64,000 nucleotides of DNA, taken from assembly GCA_023386815.1 (NCBI GenBank), contig JAEWIZ010000028.1:37804-101803 (forward strand), given 5' to 3'. This document shows, piece by piece, positions 26,509 through 34,710 of the stretch. Within the stretch, counting starts at the first letter, position 1; the number at the start of each line of letters is the position of its first letter. A model generated the notes under the pieces. That model was not told the DNA's origin, did no database searches, and worked only from the letters and a program-made list of their open reading frames with translations. The DNA comes from Bacillota bacterium. GTDB lineage: Bacteria > Bacillota > Clostridia > Lachnospirales > Lachnospiraceae. A program made the translations under genes and the position numbers.

Positions 26509-27813
26509 TTATTTCTGAAGCTCATAGACCAACTTTCCGGCCACCAAGGTATATTCCACACGCCCGCTTACTTTTCGACCATGAAATGGCGTATTTTTAC
26601 CTTTGGAGAAGAACTTGTTTTTATCTATGATATACTCTGACTCAGGATCAACAATGGTTAAATCCGCAATCTTTCCTTCCCCGATACAGCCTCGATCAAT
26701 TCCTAAAATTCTAGCCGGGTTTACACTCATCTTCTCCACCAGCTGCTTTACACTTAGGTAGCCTGTCAGAACTAATTCAGTCCAGGTTAGGGCAAAGGCT
26801 GTTTCTGATCCTACGATACCAAAAGGTGCTTCCTTGCAGGACTTTCTCTTCTCCTCCTCCGAATGAGGTGCATGATCCGTAGAAATTACATCCAGAATTC
26901 CGTCTCGCAGTGCTTCCTTTAAAAATTGAACATCCTCCTTGCTTCTAAGGGGAGGGTTCATCTTAAAATCAGCATCATCCGTTGGTATATCCTCATCCGT
27001 TAAGATAAAATGATGGGGACACACCTCACCGGTAACCTTTAAGCCGTCTTTTTTGGCCAGACCAACCATTACTGCGCTATCTTTGGTGGAAATATGGCAG
27101 ATATGAAGCTGTACACCTGTATCCTTGGCCAGAAGAATATCTCTTGCTGTTATAATATCTTCAACTGCATTACTGATACCAGGCAAGCCTAATTCATCCG
27201 CCTTTCTTCCCGCATTGATTGCCCCCTTGCCTACCAGACTCTTATCCTCACAATGGGCAAATATGGGTATCTGAAGCTCTGCTGCCTGATTCATTGCTTT
27301 TGCATAAAGAGAGGTATCCATTACTGATTTACCATCTTCACTCAGGGCTACGATTCCCGCCCCCTTTAAAGCTGGAAGATCAACCAGCTCCTTACCCTCC
27401 TGTCCTAAGGTGATAGCACCCACTGGAAGAATATTTACAACTGCCTCCAACTTTGCCTTTTCCTGTACCCAGGTTACAGTCTCAACTGAATCTGTAGCCG
27501 GCTTCGTATTAGGCATAGGACAAATTGAGGTATAACCTCCGGCTGCAGCTGCCCTGGCACCACTGGCAATCGTTTCCTTATATTCAAATCCCGGCTCTCG
27601 CAGATGTACATGGAGATCAATAAAACCAGGCATAACATATTTCCCCTTCGCATCAATGATCTTTAGCTCCTGCCCATCCTTAGCCTCCATCTCTTTTGTT
27701 TGAATATCCTTCTCAACTCTTTGAATGGTACCATTATCAATCAGCAGATCAAAGATACCTTCCCGCTCAGAGGCAGGATCAATAACATATCCATTTTTAA
27801 TTAATATCCGCAT
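26509..27813 (-). CDS. pyrC: Dihydroorotase
   Basis: Type I dihydroorotase of 434 residues, from an ATG with a GGAG site six bases upstream. The zinc site is formed by FIDLHVHLREPG, HCEDKS, the HICHIS segment and the catalytic Asp in STDHAPHS. It closes carbamoyl-aspartate to dihydroorotate in the cytoplasm. It heads pyrC-pyrF. No pyrR, pyrB or carbamoyl-phosphate synthase gene is present in the window, and no PyrR-type attenuator was seen upstream. Confidence 0.96.
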   Translation of the reverse strand: MRILIKNGYVIDPASEREGIFDLLIDNGTIQRVEKDIQTKEMEAKDGQELKIIDAKGKYVMPGFIDLHVHLREPGFEYKETIASGARAAAAGGYTSICPMPNTKPATDSVETVTWVQEKAKLEAVVNILPVGAITLGQEGKELVDLPALKGAGIVALSEDGKSVMDTSLYAKAMNQAAELQIPIFAHCEDKSLVGKGAINAGRKADELGLPGISNAVEDIITARDILLAKDTGVQLHICHISTKDSAVMVGLAKKDGLKVTGEVCPHHFILTDEDIPTDDADFKMNPPLRSKEDVQFLKEALRDGILDVISTDHAPHSEEEKRKSCKEAPFGIVGSETAFALTWTELVLTGYLSVKQLVEKMSVNPARILGIDRGCIGEGKIADLTIVDPESEYIIDKNKFFSKGKNTPFHGRKVSGRVEYTLVAGKLVYELQK

Positions 27814-27882
27814 GCTATCTCCAATTATCATGACATTAAAGCTTCAACGTTAAACAGTTTCAAAATTTCAGATTTTTATTTT

Positions 27883-28314
27883 CTACTCTTCCTGCCTAGA
27901 AATGTATCGGAATCTTTCTTTATAGAACTCAGCTTCCTCCAAGTCTTCTAGTACCCGGTTATCAATTGTTCCTTCCAGCTCTTCCTTCACCATCCACCTG
28001 CTATCAATTAATTCCTCTGAAAGAACTACCTCATCAAAACTAACTCTACACAAATAGCTGATCCCTATATTAAAGGTATCACCTGTCATAAAAGTCCAGG
28101 TATAAAGGATTCGATCGATCGCTGCAGGTAAACCTGTTTGTTCTGCAATGATACGAAGCACTGCTTTCTCCGGCGCCTCCCCAAACTCAATAGCTCCATC
28201 AATGAATCCCCATTGGTACGGCTCCGAGATACGGTCATCAAACCAACGACATACTACAAGATACTTATCCTCATATTGTACAACGCCCTTTACTAAAATC
28301 CTATACTTCTCCAT
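27883..28314 (-). CDS. Nudix-fold protein with altered Nudix box
   Basis: The 143-residue protein aligns to the Nudix fold and has a box-like stretch GAIEFGEAPEKAVLRIIAEQ followed by TGL. The normal pattern GX5EX7REUXEEXGU is broken: the R-E glutamate is Ile and the second of the E-E pair is Gln. Two metal ligands seem lost, so hydrolysis may be weak, altered or absent. The rest, such as QWGFIDGAIEFGE and VLSEELIDSRWM, is typical. The start has AAGGAGG six bases upstream. It lies between pyrC and a hairpin element. Confidence 0.85.
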   Translation of the reverse strand: MEKYRILVKGVVQYEDKYLVVCRWFDDRISEPYQWGFIDGAIEFGEAPEKAVLRIIAEQTGLPAAIDRILYTWTFMTGDTFNIGISYLCRVSFDEVVLSEELIDSRWMVKEELEGTIDNRVLEDLEEAEFYKERFRYISRQEE

Positions 28315-28381
28315 ACGAGTCCTCCTTTTTTGAGAATTCTCCTCTTTTACGGGACAATTTCTCTTCTTATTCTTTAAACCG

Positions 28382-28443
28382 CTTAGGTGATTGCGAAACT
28401 CAAAAAACTATAATAAAATTATAGCGTTTCGCAATTGCCTAAG
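28382..28443. repeat. Palindromic intergenic element with nested terminator (family member 1)
   Basis: The outer arms are CTTAGGTGATTGCGAAAC and its near complement (17 of 20 pair). An inner CTATAAT/ATTATAG stem of 7 bp is followed by six U on the minus strand, which would terminate the DUF815-type gene. The outer arm sequence recurs in the 46443-46599 element, which suggests a dispersed palindromic repeat. Confidence 0.65.
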
Positions 28444-28454
28444 CTACACCAGCT

Positions 28455-29780
28455 TTAGGCTTGTCCTGCTAAATAATTAATAAATTGTTGAGCGGTTCTT
28501 CCAGACATACCTCCGTGGTAAAGCTCCCATTTATTTGCCTCGGCAAAAAGTTCTTCCTCGGTTAGGGTAATATTACTATGACGTTTTGCCAGAGTACTTA
28601 CAATTTCCATAAACTCCTTCTTTGCAGGTGCAGAAAAATTGATCGTAACCCCAAAGCGCGCTACCAACGACAGCTTTTCCTGCATGGTATCTGAACGATG
28701 AAGTTCCTCCGAAACCTCCATATCTGAGCGATCGTTCCAGGTCTCTCGTATGAGATGTCTTCGATTTGAGGTAGCGTAGATTAATACATTGTCCGGCTTT
28801 GTCTCAAGTCCACCCTCGATAACCGCCTTTAGGTATTTATACTCGATCTCAAATTCTTCAAAGGACAAATCATCCATATAGATAACGAATTTGTAATTTC
28901 TGTTTTTAATCTTCGCAATTACTGCTGACAAATCCTCGAATTGGTGCTTATAAATTTCAATCATTCGAAGGCCATCCTTATAATACTCATTTAAGATTGC
29001 TTTCACTGAGGTAGATTTTCCGGTTCCACTGTCACCAAAGAGGAGAACATTATTCGCTTTCTTTCCTTCTATAAAGGCTCTTGTATTATCAACCAGCTTC
29101 TTTTTCTGAAGTTCATACCCCACAAGATCGGATAATAGCACCTCCTGTGTATTGGTAATAGGAAAGATCTCCAGCTGCTCCTGCTTATTTTTGATACGAA
29201 ATGCTTTATTTAAGCCAAAGGCTCCCACACCATAATCACGATAAAAATTTGTAACATGGTTAAATATCTCTTCCTCATCACTTGAACTCACTATCAGATC
29301 ACTCAGCATGCGAACCTTTTCACTTACGCTTTTATTGTAGCGACTACTATTCTTTTCTATGGCCTGATAATCAGAGATCACAGAAAAACAGTTAATCTCC
29401 AAGGCATTCTCCAAAGCACTGAAGTCGTAATCGAACAAAGCCTTAAATATCTTAAAATCATTCTTGGCAAATTGATTCACACTACCTTCTTTTGCTCCAA
29501 CCTTTTCACAGGTAATGCTAAATGGATTTTCAGCCGTTGCAAGTAAATATGCCAGATAATTATGCCAAAGGTTGCGGTTAAAACCATAATCCGTTGCAAG
29601 CTCCAGCAATTCATGAATGATCGTATAGATCTGGGAAATCACTTCTTCCTTCTCATATACATTCACTCCTTCCATATTGGAATGGGAGTCATAGTTCTTT
29701 ATGACATTTGCCAGACGAATTAATAGACAGTTGTCATCAAAGTTCTTATAAATAACTAATTTTGATATGAAACGATACAT
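28455..29780 (-). CDS. DUF815-type AAA+ ATPase
   Basis: The ATG at 29780 with AGGAGG upstream gives 441 residues. Residues 1-190 are a helical region without a clear family. The ATPase core follows: Walker A LFGDSGTGKSTSVKAIL, Walker B FVIYMDDLSFEEFE, sensor stretch VLIYATSNRRHLIRETW and a C-terminal lid with GGMSGRTAQQFINYL. DUF815 proteins are AAA+ ATPases of unknown role that resemble DnaA/IstB loaders. It follows argS by 150 bases, separated by a terminator. Confidence 0.88.
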   Translation of the reverse strand: MYRFISKLVIYKNFDDNCLLIRLANVIKNYDSHSNMEGVNVYEKEEVISQIYTIIHELLELATDYGFNRNLWHNYLAYLLATAENPFSITCEKVGAKEGSVNQFAKNDFKIFKALFDYDFSALENALEINCFSVISDYQAIEKNSSRYNKSVSEKVRMLSDLIVSSSDEEEIFNHVTNFYRDYGVGAFGLNKAFRIKNKQEQLEIFPITNTQEVLLSDLVGYELQKKKLVDNTRAFIEGKKANNVLLFGDSGTGKSTSVKAILNEYYKDGLRMIEIYKHQFEDLSAVIAKIKNRNYKFVIYMDDLSFEEFEIEYKYLKAVIEGGLETKPDNVLIYATSNRRHLIRETWNDRSDMEVSEELHRSDTMQEKLSLVARFGVTINFSAPAKKEFMEIVSTLAKRHSNITLTEEELFAEANKWELYHGGMSGRTAQQFINYLAGQA

Positions 29781-29867
29781 ATTTTGCCCCCTCCTATCAT
29801 TCCTCAAGTCCTATCAACATGAGCCCAATACAAAAACTCATTTCCTTAATATGCCCCCATTTTGAGA

Positions 29868-29912
29868 GAAGAAGTACAAAATACCACCTGTGGGCTTACC
29901 TTGTACTTCTTC
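29868..29912 (-). terminator. Terminator hairpin after argS
   Basis: GAAGAAGTACAA and TTGTACTTCTTC form a 12-bp stem with a 21-base loop that can form a smaller CCACAGG fold. The U-run is interrupted. Confidence 0.65.
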
Positions 29913-29930
29913 CTAAATGACCTATTCTAT

Positions 29931-31700
29931 TTACATTCTTTCCGGTGCTACAAAGCCCAGTAAATCGATACACTGAAGTAACATTTCCTGTACCAGGGAA
30001 ATTAAAGCTATCCAAGAGGACTGTTTCTCTTTATCTTCTTCTGCAATAATTTTAGTATCATGATAAAAGCTATTGAAGCTATTCGCCAAATCATAGATAA
30101 ATGCACAGATTCTATGAGGAGCGATCTCTTTATAGGCAGTATGAAGCATATCAATAAACTTTGTTATCTCTAGCATTAAAGCCTGCTCAGCTGTTGATGC
30201 AGCAGGATTAATGATAGTTGGTATCTCTGTGTTCGGATTTAATTCTTTATATTTAGCTAAAATTGATTTGATTCTAACGATGGTATAAAGAATATAAGGA
30301 CCTGTATCTCCCTCAAAAGAAGTGAAACGATCCACATCAAAGACATAATCCTTAGATGCCTGGTTGGACAAATCCCCGTATTTAATAGCTGCAAGACCTA
30401 CCTGTGATGCAATCAAACGAGCCTGCTCTTCTTCCATACTACGGTTCTCCATAATCTTACGGAAAACATCCTCATTTACACTCTTGATTAGGTTCTCAAG
30501 GCGCATTACACCGCCTTCTCTTGTCTTAAAGGGTTTTCCATCCTTGCCGTTCATAGTTCCAAAGCCGATATGAGTAAGCTCTGTCGTCTCATTGATCAGC
30601 TTCGTCTTTCTTGCGCAACGGAAAACAGTTTCAAAATACAGCTCCTGACGCTTGTCAGTAATATAAATAATTCGATCCGGCGAAAACAGCTTCATACGTT
30701 CAACAATCGTTGCCAGGTCTGTCGTATTATATAAGGTAGCTCCGTCTGACTTAAGAATCATACAAGGAGGAATCTCCTTTGTATCAGTCTCTTCCTTAAC
30801 ATCAACCACCAATGCACCCTCAGAGATTCGGGTGTAATTATTCTCTTTAAAATATTGAATCATTTCTGGGATATAGGGTTGTGCATCGCTCTCTTTTTTC
30901 CATAGATCAAAGGATACATCAAGCGTCTTATATATCTTCATCAAGTCCGTAACTGACACATTAAGCATATGATTCCAGATGGCAGTATAACCCCTATGTC
31001 CGTTCTGAAGCTGATAGGTAATATTCTTTGCTTCTTCTCTAAAATCAGGATTTGCCTTTGAGTACTCGCTGGCTGCCGGATAAATCTCCTCCAGCTCCGA
31101 AATGGTAAATGGTGCTTCCTGTGGATACTCACCTTCAAAGCTTTCATCGAAATATACCAATTCTGGTTTGCGTCTCTTTAATTCTAAAATAATCAGACCC
31201 ATCTGGGTTCCCCAGTCCCCCAAATGAGCATCGCCAATGACATGATTTCCATAATAACGAAGCAGACGTTTGACACTTTCTCCGATGACTGCTGAACGAA
31301 GATGTCCGACATGAAGGGGTTTTGCAATATTGGGACCGCCGTAATCAATTACGATCGTTTTAGGTGCAGGCTCTTTGTCACACCCAAAATGCTCCGCTGA
31401 CTTCATTTGATTTAAGTAATTCGAAAGATATTCATCACTAACTGTAATATTAATAAATCCTGGCATGATAGCCGTGATTTCTTTAAAGGTTGAGCTTTCC
31501 TTCAGAAATACCACGATCTCCTCAGCAATTTTAATTGGTGCAGTTTTATATTGTTTTGCCGCTGCCAAGGCACCATTGCACTGGTATTGACATAAATCAG
31601 GTCTGTTTGAAATGGTTACCATTCCATACTTTTCTTCATAACCCTTTTCTACAAAGGCCTGCTTTACTTCTTCGGCGATCAATTCAATTATTGTCTTCAT
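29931..31700 (-). CDS. argS: Arginyl-tRNA synthetase
   Basis: The class I synthetase (589 residues from ATG 31700, GGAG site six bases upstream) has an N-terminal Add-1 domain (about 1-100), the HIGH motif as KPLHVGHLRSA, the Rossmann core, and a C-terminal DALR anticodon domain ending in LLQCIDLLGFVAPERM. The KMSK site is not obvious, as in many ArgRS, where FGTMNGKDGKPFKTR fills that place. It charges tRNA-Arg. No T-box was found upstream, unlike pheST. Confidence 0.97.
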   Translation of the reverse strand: MKTIIELIAEEVKQAFVEKGYEEKYGMVTISNRPDLCQYQCNGALAAAKQYKTAPIKIAEEIVVFLKESSTFKEITAIMPGFINITVSDEYLSNYLNQMKSAEHFGCDKEPAPKTIVIDYGGPNIAKPLHVGHLRSAVIGESVKRLLRYYGNHVIGDAHLGDWGTQMGLIILELKRRKPELVYFDESFEGEYPQEAPFTISELEEIYPAASEYSKANPDFREEAKNITYQLQNGHRGYTAIWNHMLNVSVTDLMKIYKTLDVSFDLWKKESDAQPYIPEMIQYFKENNYTRISEGALVVDVKEETDTKEIPPCMILKSDGATLYNTTDLATIVERMKLFSPDRIIYITDKRQELYFETVFRCARKTKLINETTELTHIGFGTMNGKDGKPFKTREGGVMRLENLIKSVNEDVFRKIMENRSMEEEQARLIASQVGLAAIKYGDLSNQASKDYVFDVDRFTSFEGDTGPYILYTIVRIKSILAKYKELNPNTEIPTIINPAASTAEQALMLEITKFIDMLHTAYKEIAPHRICAFIYDLANSFNSFYHDTKIIAEEDKEKQSSWIALISLVQEMLLQCIDLLGFVAPERM

Positions 31701-31938
31701 GTCTAACTCCATTCCTCCGCCAAGGCGGCACGATTCTTTCTAAGATTCCTTCTAGAATGAATTCCTGGATGAATCTTAACTTACACATTACTTTATCATA
31801 GAAACTATAGATTGTCATCATATAAGAGTAATTTTTACTCAAATATACCATAAAACGCTAGCATTCGAAGTTATCAAATAACCTATCGTCCCGTTCCAAT
31901 CCTTCCCTTATTATAGTTTGTCCGAAAGTCATTGGCAA

Positions 31939-31968
31939 TTAACATTCTTTATAAAAAAATGGTATAAT
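31939..31968 (+). promoter_or_regulatory. Promoter of the CheX-like/receiver operon
   Basis: TTAACA (31939-31944) and a perfect TATAAT (31963-31968) are 18 bases apart. The remaining 399-base gap between argS and this operon is AT-rich and shows nothing else clear. Confidence 0.55.
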
Positions 31969-32099
31969 TTAAAATAAATACTGTTATTTTTATGAATTAT
32001 ATTGTATATTAATAATTATATTATGAAATTTCTGGAAACAAATTCAGTTTATTACCTGAAGATGCCGTTAATAACGTGAAATACGAAAGGAGAAGCACC

Positions 32100-32987
32100 A
32101 TGTTGGGACTTTATTTTGGCAATTACTTAATGGGGAAGGGTGTTATTTCACAATCTCAATTTGATGAAATTATGTTACAACAACAGAAATCTTGTGCCAA
32201 ACTTGGACTGATTGCAGTGGCTGAGAAATTATTAACCGTGAAACAGGCAGACGAAATTAATGAGATACAACGAAGAATGGATAAACGTTTTGGTGATATC
32301 GCAATAGAAAAAGGTTATCTGCTACCGGAAGAGGTTACATACCTGCTCAATTTACAAGGGAACCCTTATCTTAAATTTGTCCAGACCTGTTCCGATCATA
32401 ACATATTGTCGGTACAGGAGTTGGAGGATCAGCTGGAAGCCTTTCGAATTGATCATGGGTTTACTCAAATGGATATCCATGCCTTTAAATCAGGTGACCT
32501 TGACCGCATTCTTTCAACTTATGTCACAATAGATAATCCCTTCGCTTATGAACTGATTAGTCTTGCCATACGTAACATGATACGTCTTGTCAACAATAAT
32601 TTAATTCTAAATAAAGTTACAAAGGCCAAGGTATATTCCTTCGGCTCCCTTGCCTCCCAACAAATGGTTGGGGATCAGGATATCTTTGTCGGTCTCGCTT
32701 GTAAGGACCGTGAATTATTGACTGTTGCCAATTCTTTTGCTAAAGAAGAATTTGCTGAGATGGATGATGATTCCTTCGACTGCGTCTGTGAATTCATTAA
32801 TTGCACCAATGGTTTATATGCTTCCAAGTTAAGCTTTGATGATATCACCCTTGACATGACTCCTCCTCTGTCTTACTCCAATCAAACCGCAAAAGCAAAA
32901 GATAATTTTTATATCGTTCCCATGCTTATTGAGGATAAACAAGTTGACTTGCTGGTTACTGTAAGCAACCAGGTTGAAATCATTTAA
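32100..32987 (+). CDS. CheX-like phosphatase with three N-terminal MshEN-like repeats
   Basis: The ATG at 32100 has an AAGGAG site. Residues 6-28, 35-57 and 64-86 are three 23-residue repeats starting FG/LG/FG and ending in Q, with an exact 29-residue period. This pattern (xLG...G.I....L..L..Q) resembles the repeats of MshEN domains, which bind cyclic di-GMP in type II secretion ATPases. Residues ~150-295 resemble CheX/CheC phosphatases, with D227-x3-E231-x2-N234 in DCVCEFINCTNG and a Pro-Pro about 21 residues later, matching the family's catalytic helix. It should dephosphorylate a receiver, presumably the next gene's product. Confidence 0.75.
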   Translation: MLGLYFGNYLMGKGVISQSQFDEIMLQQQKSCAKLGLIAVAEKLLTVKQADEINEIQRRMDKRFGDIAIEKGYLLPEEVTYLLNLQGNPYLKFVQTCSDHNILSVQELEDQLEAFRIDHGFTQMDIHAFKSGDLDRILSTYVTIDNPFAYELISLAIRNMIRLVNNNLILNKVTKAKVYSFGSLASQQMVGDQDIFVGLACKDRELLTVANSFAKEEFAEMDDDSFDCVCEFINCTNGLYASKLSFDDITLDMTPPLSYSNQTAKAKDNFYIVPMLIEDKQVDLLVTVSNQVEII

Positions 32988-33000
32988 AGGAGGAATCAGG

Positions 33001-33357
33001 ATGGCTCATATACTCTTAGTGGATGATTCCAGAACATCACGCAAAATGCTAAGAAATGTACTGGAAGAAAATGGACATATCATTATCGGTGAAGCTGTAA
33101 ATGGTAAGGAAGGTGTAGAAAAATATAAGGAACTAAAGCCAGATCTTGTAACCATGGATATTACAATGCCTATACTCGATGGCTTGGAGGCATTACAACA
33201 AATTATTGCCTATGATGAAGCAGCCAAAATTGTCATGATAACAGCTGCCGGTCAAAAAAATAAAATGGTTGACGCCCTGAAATTCGGTGCCGCTGAATTC
33301 TTAGCCAAACCCTTTGAATATAATCAAATTATGGATATTATTAACCGAGTTTTGTAA
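33001..33357 (+). CDS. Stand-alone CheY-like receiver
   Basis: This single-domain response regulator (118 residues) begins MAHILLVDDSRTSRKML and has the acidic pair D8-D9, phospho-acceptor D53 in TMDITMP, the Thr/Ser in VMITAAG and the lysine in FLAKPF. No output domain is present. It starts 13 bases after the CheX-like gene with a GGAGG site (AAAGGAGG), so they form one operon and probably one phosphorylation circuit. No kinase gene is adjacent. It may act on a motor, a pilus or another kinase. Confidence 0.95.
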   Translation: MAHILLVDDSRTSRKMLRNVLEENGHIIIGEAVNGKEGVEKYKELKPDLVTMDITMPILDGLEALQQIIAYDEAAKIVMITAAGQKNKMVDALKFGAAEFLAKPFEYNQIMDIINRVL

Positions 33358-33408
33358 CGTAATCCTGGATGGTATTTACTCAATTCTCCGCTAGCAATCT
33401 TATATTAC

Positions 33409-33438
33409 AAAAAGGGCTGTGATGCCACAGCCCTTTTT
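33409..33438 (+). terminator. Terminator of the CheX-like/receiver operon
   Basis: AAAAAGGGCTGT and ACAGCCCTTTTT form a 12-bp stem (with the T-run) and a short loop. Confidence 0.9.
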
Positions 33439-33540
33439 GTTTCTGTTATTCATAGTTCAACTTTTAAATCAACATTTTTATATCATTACTATATTTTTAA
33501 TTCATCACTATCTTTTAGTTCAACTTTATCTTTTAGTACA

Positions 33541-33620
33541 CATTATCTTTTTTAGTTTGACATAATCTTTTTTAGTTTGACATTCTCTTTTTTAGTTTGA
33601 CATTCTCTTTTTCATAATTC
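33541..33620. repeat. 20-bp tandem repeat array
   Basis: Four head-to-tail units of exactly 20 bases start at 33541, 33561, 33581 and 33601. The unit is CATNNTCTTTTTTAGTTTGA and the last is degenerate. Weaker, shorter copies (TCTTTTAGTTCAAC) extend left to about 33505. It lies in the gap between two converging genes. Confidence 0.85.
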
Positions 33621-33624
33621 AAAG

Positions 33625-33810
33625 TTATCTTTGATCCGGAATTACAATTGCAGCAATGATATATGCTAATACACCAACTCCTGCTGTTAAGGATAAAACT
33701 ACCCATAACAAACGGATAATCGTAGGGTCTACATTAATGTATTCAGCAAGACCTGCACATACTCCACAAATCATCTTATTATTTGAACGATATAATTTTT
33801 TTGGTTCCAT
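33625..33810 (-). CDS. PspC-domain protein
   Basis: The 61-residue protein is a bare PspC domain: KKLYRSNNKMICGVCAGLAEYINVDPTIIRLLWV, then one or two hydrophobic helices (VVLSLTAGVGVLAYIIAAIVIP). PspC proteins act in membrane-stress sensing. It follows the DUF4097 gene by 60 bases on the same strand, so it likely closes the padR-DUF1700-DUF4097-pspC operon. A free PspC domain of this size is common in Firmicutes. Confidence 0.93.
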   Translation of the reverse strand: MEPKKLYRSNNKMICGVCAGLAEYINVDPTIIRLLWVVLSLTAGVGVLAYIIAAIVIPDQR

Positions 33811-33870
33811 AATATTATCTCCCTTCTTGGATATATTATAACCGTATCTATTTATTATAATAACTCATTT

Positions 33871-34710
33871 TTACTGAAAATCAACAGTAATCTTACCAAT
33901 TCCACAGTCTAAATTCAAATTATTACCAGTTTCATTATCAATTGAACTTAATCCATTATAGTATTTTCTTCCATCAACAGTGATGTTACCAATATCAGAA
34001 TTGATATCATAGGAATAGTCCTTACTATCTCCCTCTAAATACAATTCAATATCGCCTAAATCACAGCTTATGTCATTATTACCTGTTAATTTTCCTTTCA
34101 CTGTAACCTGGCCAACTCCACAGCTTAAGTTAATGTCTTTCAAATCCACATCATTCAATGTCATCTTTCCTGCATCTACACTATACCTGGATTCATTTTC
34201 AATCTTAATGTGATCCACGGTCACCCTGCCAGCTCCAACTGAAATTTCTCCCTCTTTCGCATTGATGGAATCAATTTGAACATCTCCGGCATCAACTTCA
34301 ATCTGAAAGCTCTCTGCTTGAAAACTCTCAGGAACCGTAATCACAATCTTCGGATTATAGTCTCTGTTCCAGCGTCCGATATTTCCAAGTGAAATATTAA
34401 ATCCGAATACGCTTCTGTTCGTATAGTAATTTTCCTCAATATACCAGGTTCCATTCTCTACATATGACTTTAAGCTATTCTCTGCCACATGGGAAGCGTC
34501 AATGGAAAAGGTATCCCCACTTTGAATGATCACTTGACCATATGCCACCTGCAGATTAATACTCTCTACATCCTTGTAGGATTCACGAAAGGAAGTCTCT
34601 GCTAAAGCTTCTCTACTATTTCCCACTACAAATGCAATTCCTAGAATTGCTATTCCAAATCCAAATGCCATTAAGGCTATACCTATCCATACCTTTACAA
34701 ATGTTCTCAT
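33871..34710 (-). CDS. DUF4097-type beta-strand repeat membrane protein
   Basis: One N-terminal membrane helix (about residues 8-30) is followed by a long region of short beta strands with repeating D/G/V-I patterns: AGDVQIDSINA, AGRVTVDHIKI, AGKMTLNDVDL, VGQVTVKGKL, LGDIELYLEG and IGKITVDF. This fits the DUF4097 beta-helix/adhesin-like family. Members often accompany DUF1700 proteins and envelope-stress systems. The ATG overlaps the DUF1700 stop. Outward exposure is likely because of the single N-terminal anchor. Function is unknown. Confidence 0.9.
   Translation of the reverse strand: MRTFVKVWIGIALMAFGFGIAILGIAFVVGNSREALAETSFRESYKDVESINLQVAYGQVIIQSGDTFSIDASHVAENSLKSYVENGTWYIEENYYTNRSVFGFNISLGNIGRWNRDYNPKIVITVPESFQAESFQIEVDAGDVQIDSINAKEGEISVGAGRVTVDHIKIENESRYSVDAGKMTLNDVDLKDINLSCGVGQVTVKGKLTGNNDISCDLGDIELYLEGDSKDYSYDINSDIGNITVDGRKYYNGLSSIDNETGNNLNLDCGIGKITVDFQ

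Noticed and set aside
27814..27882. PyrR-type attenuator before pyrC
   Set aside because: The gap is too short and no anti-antiterminator pattern is visible.
31701..32099. T-box or arginine-sensing leader for argS
   Set aside because: No GGTACC-type T-box core or terminator pair was found in the region; only a small CCGCC/GGCGG stem sits next to the ribosome site.
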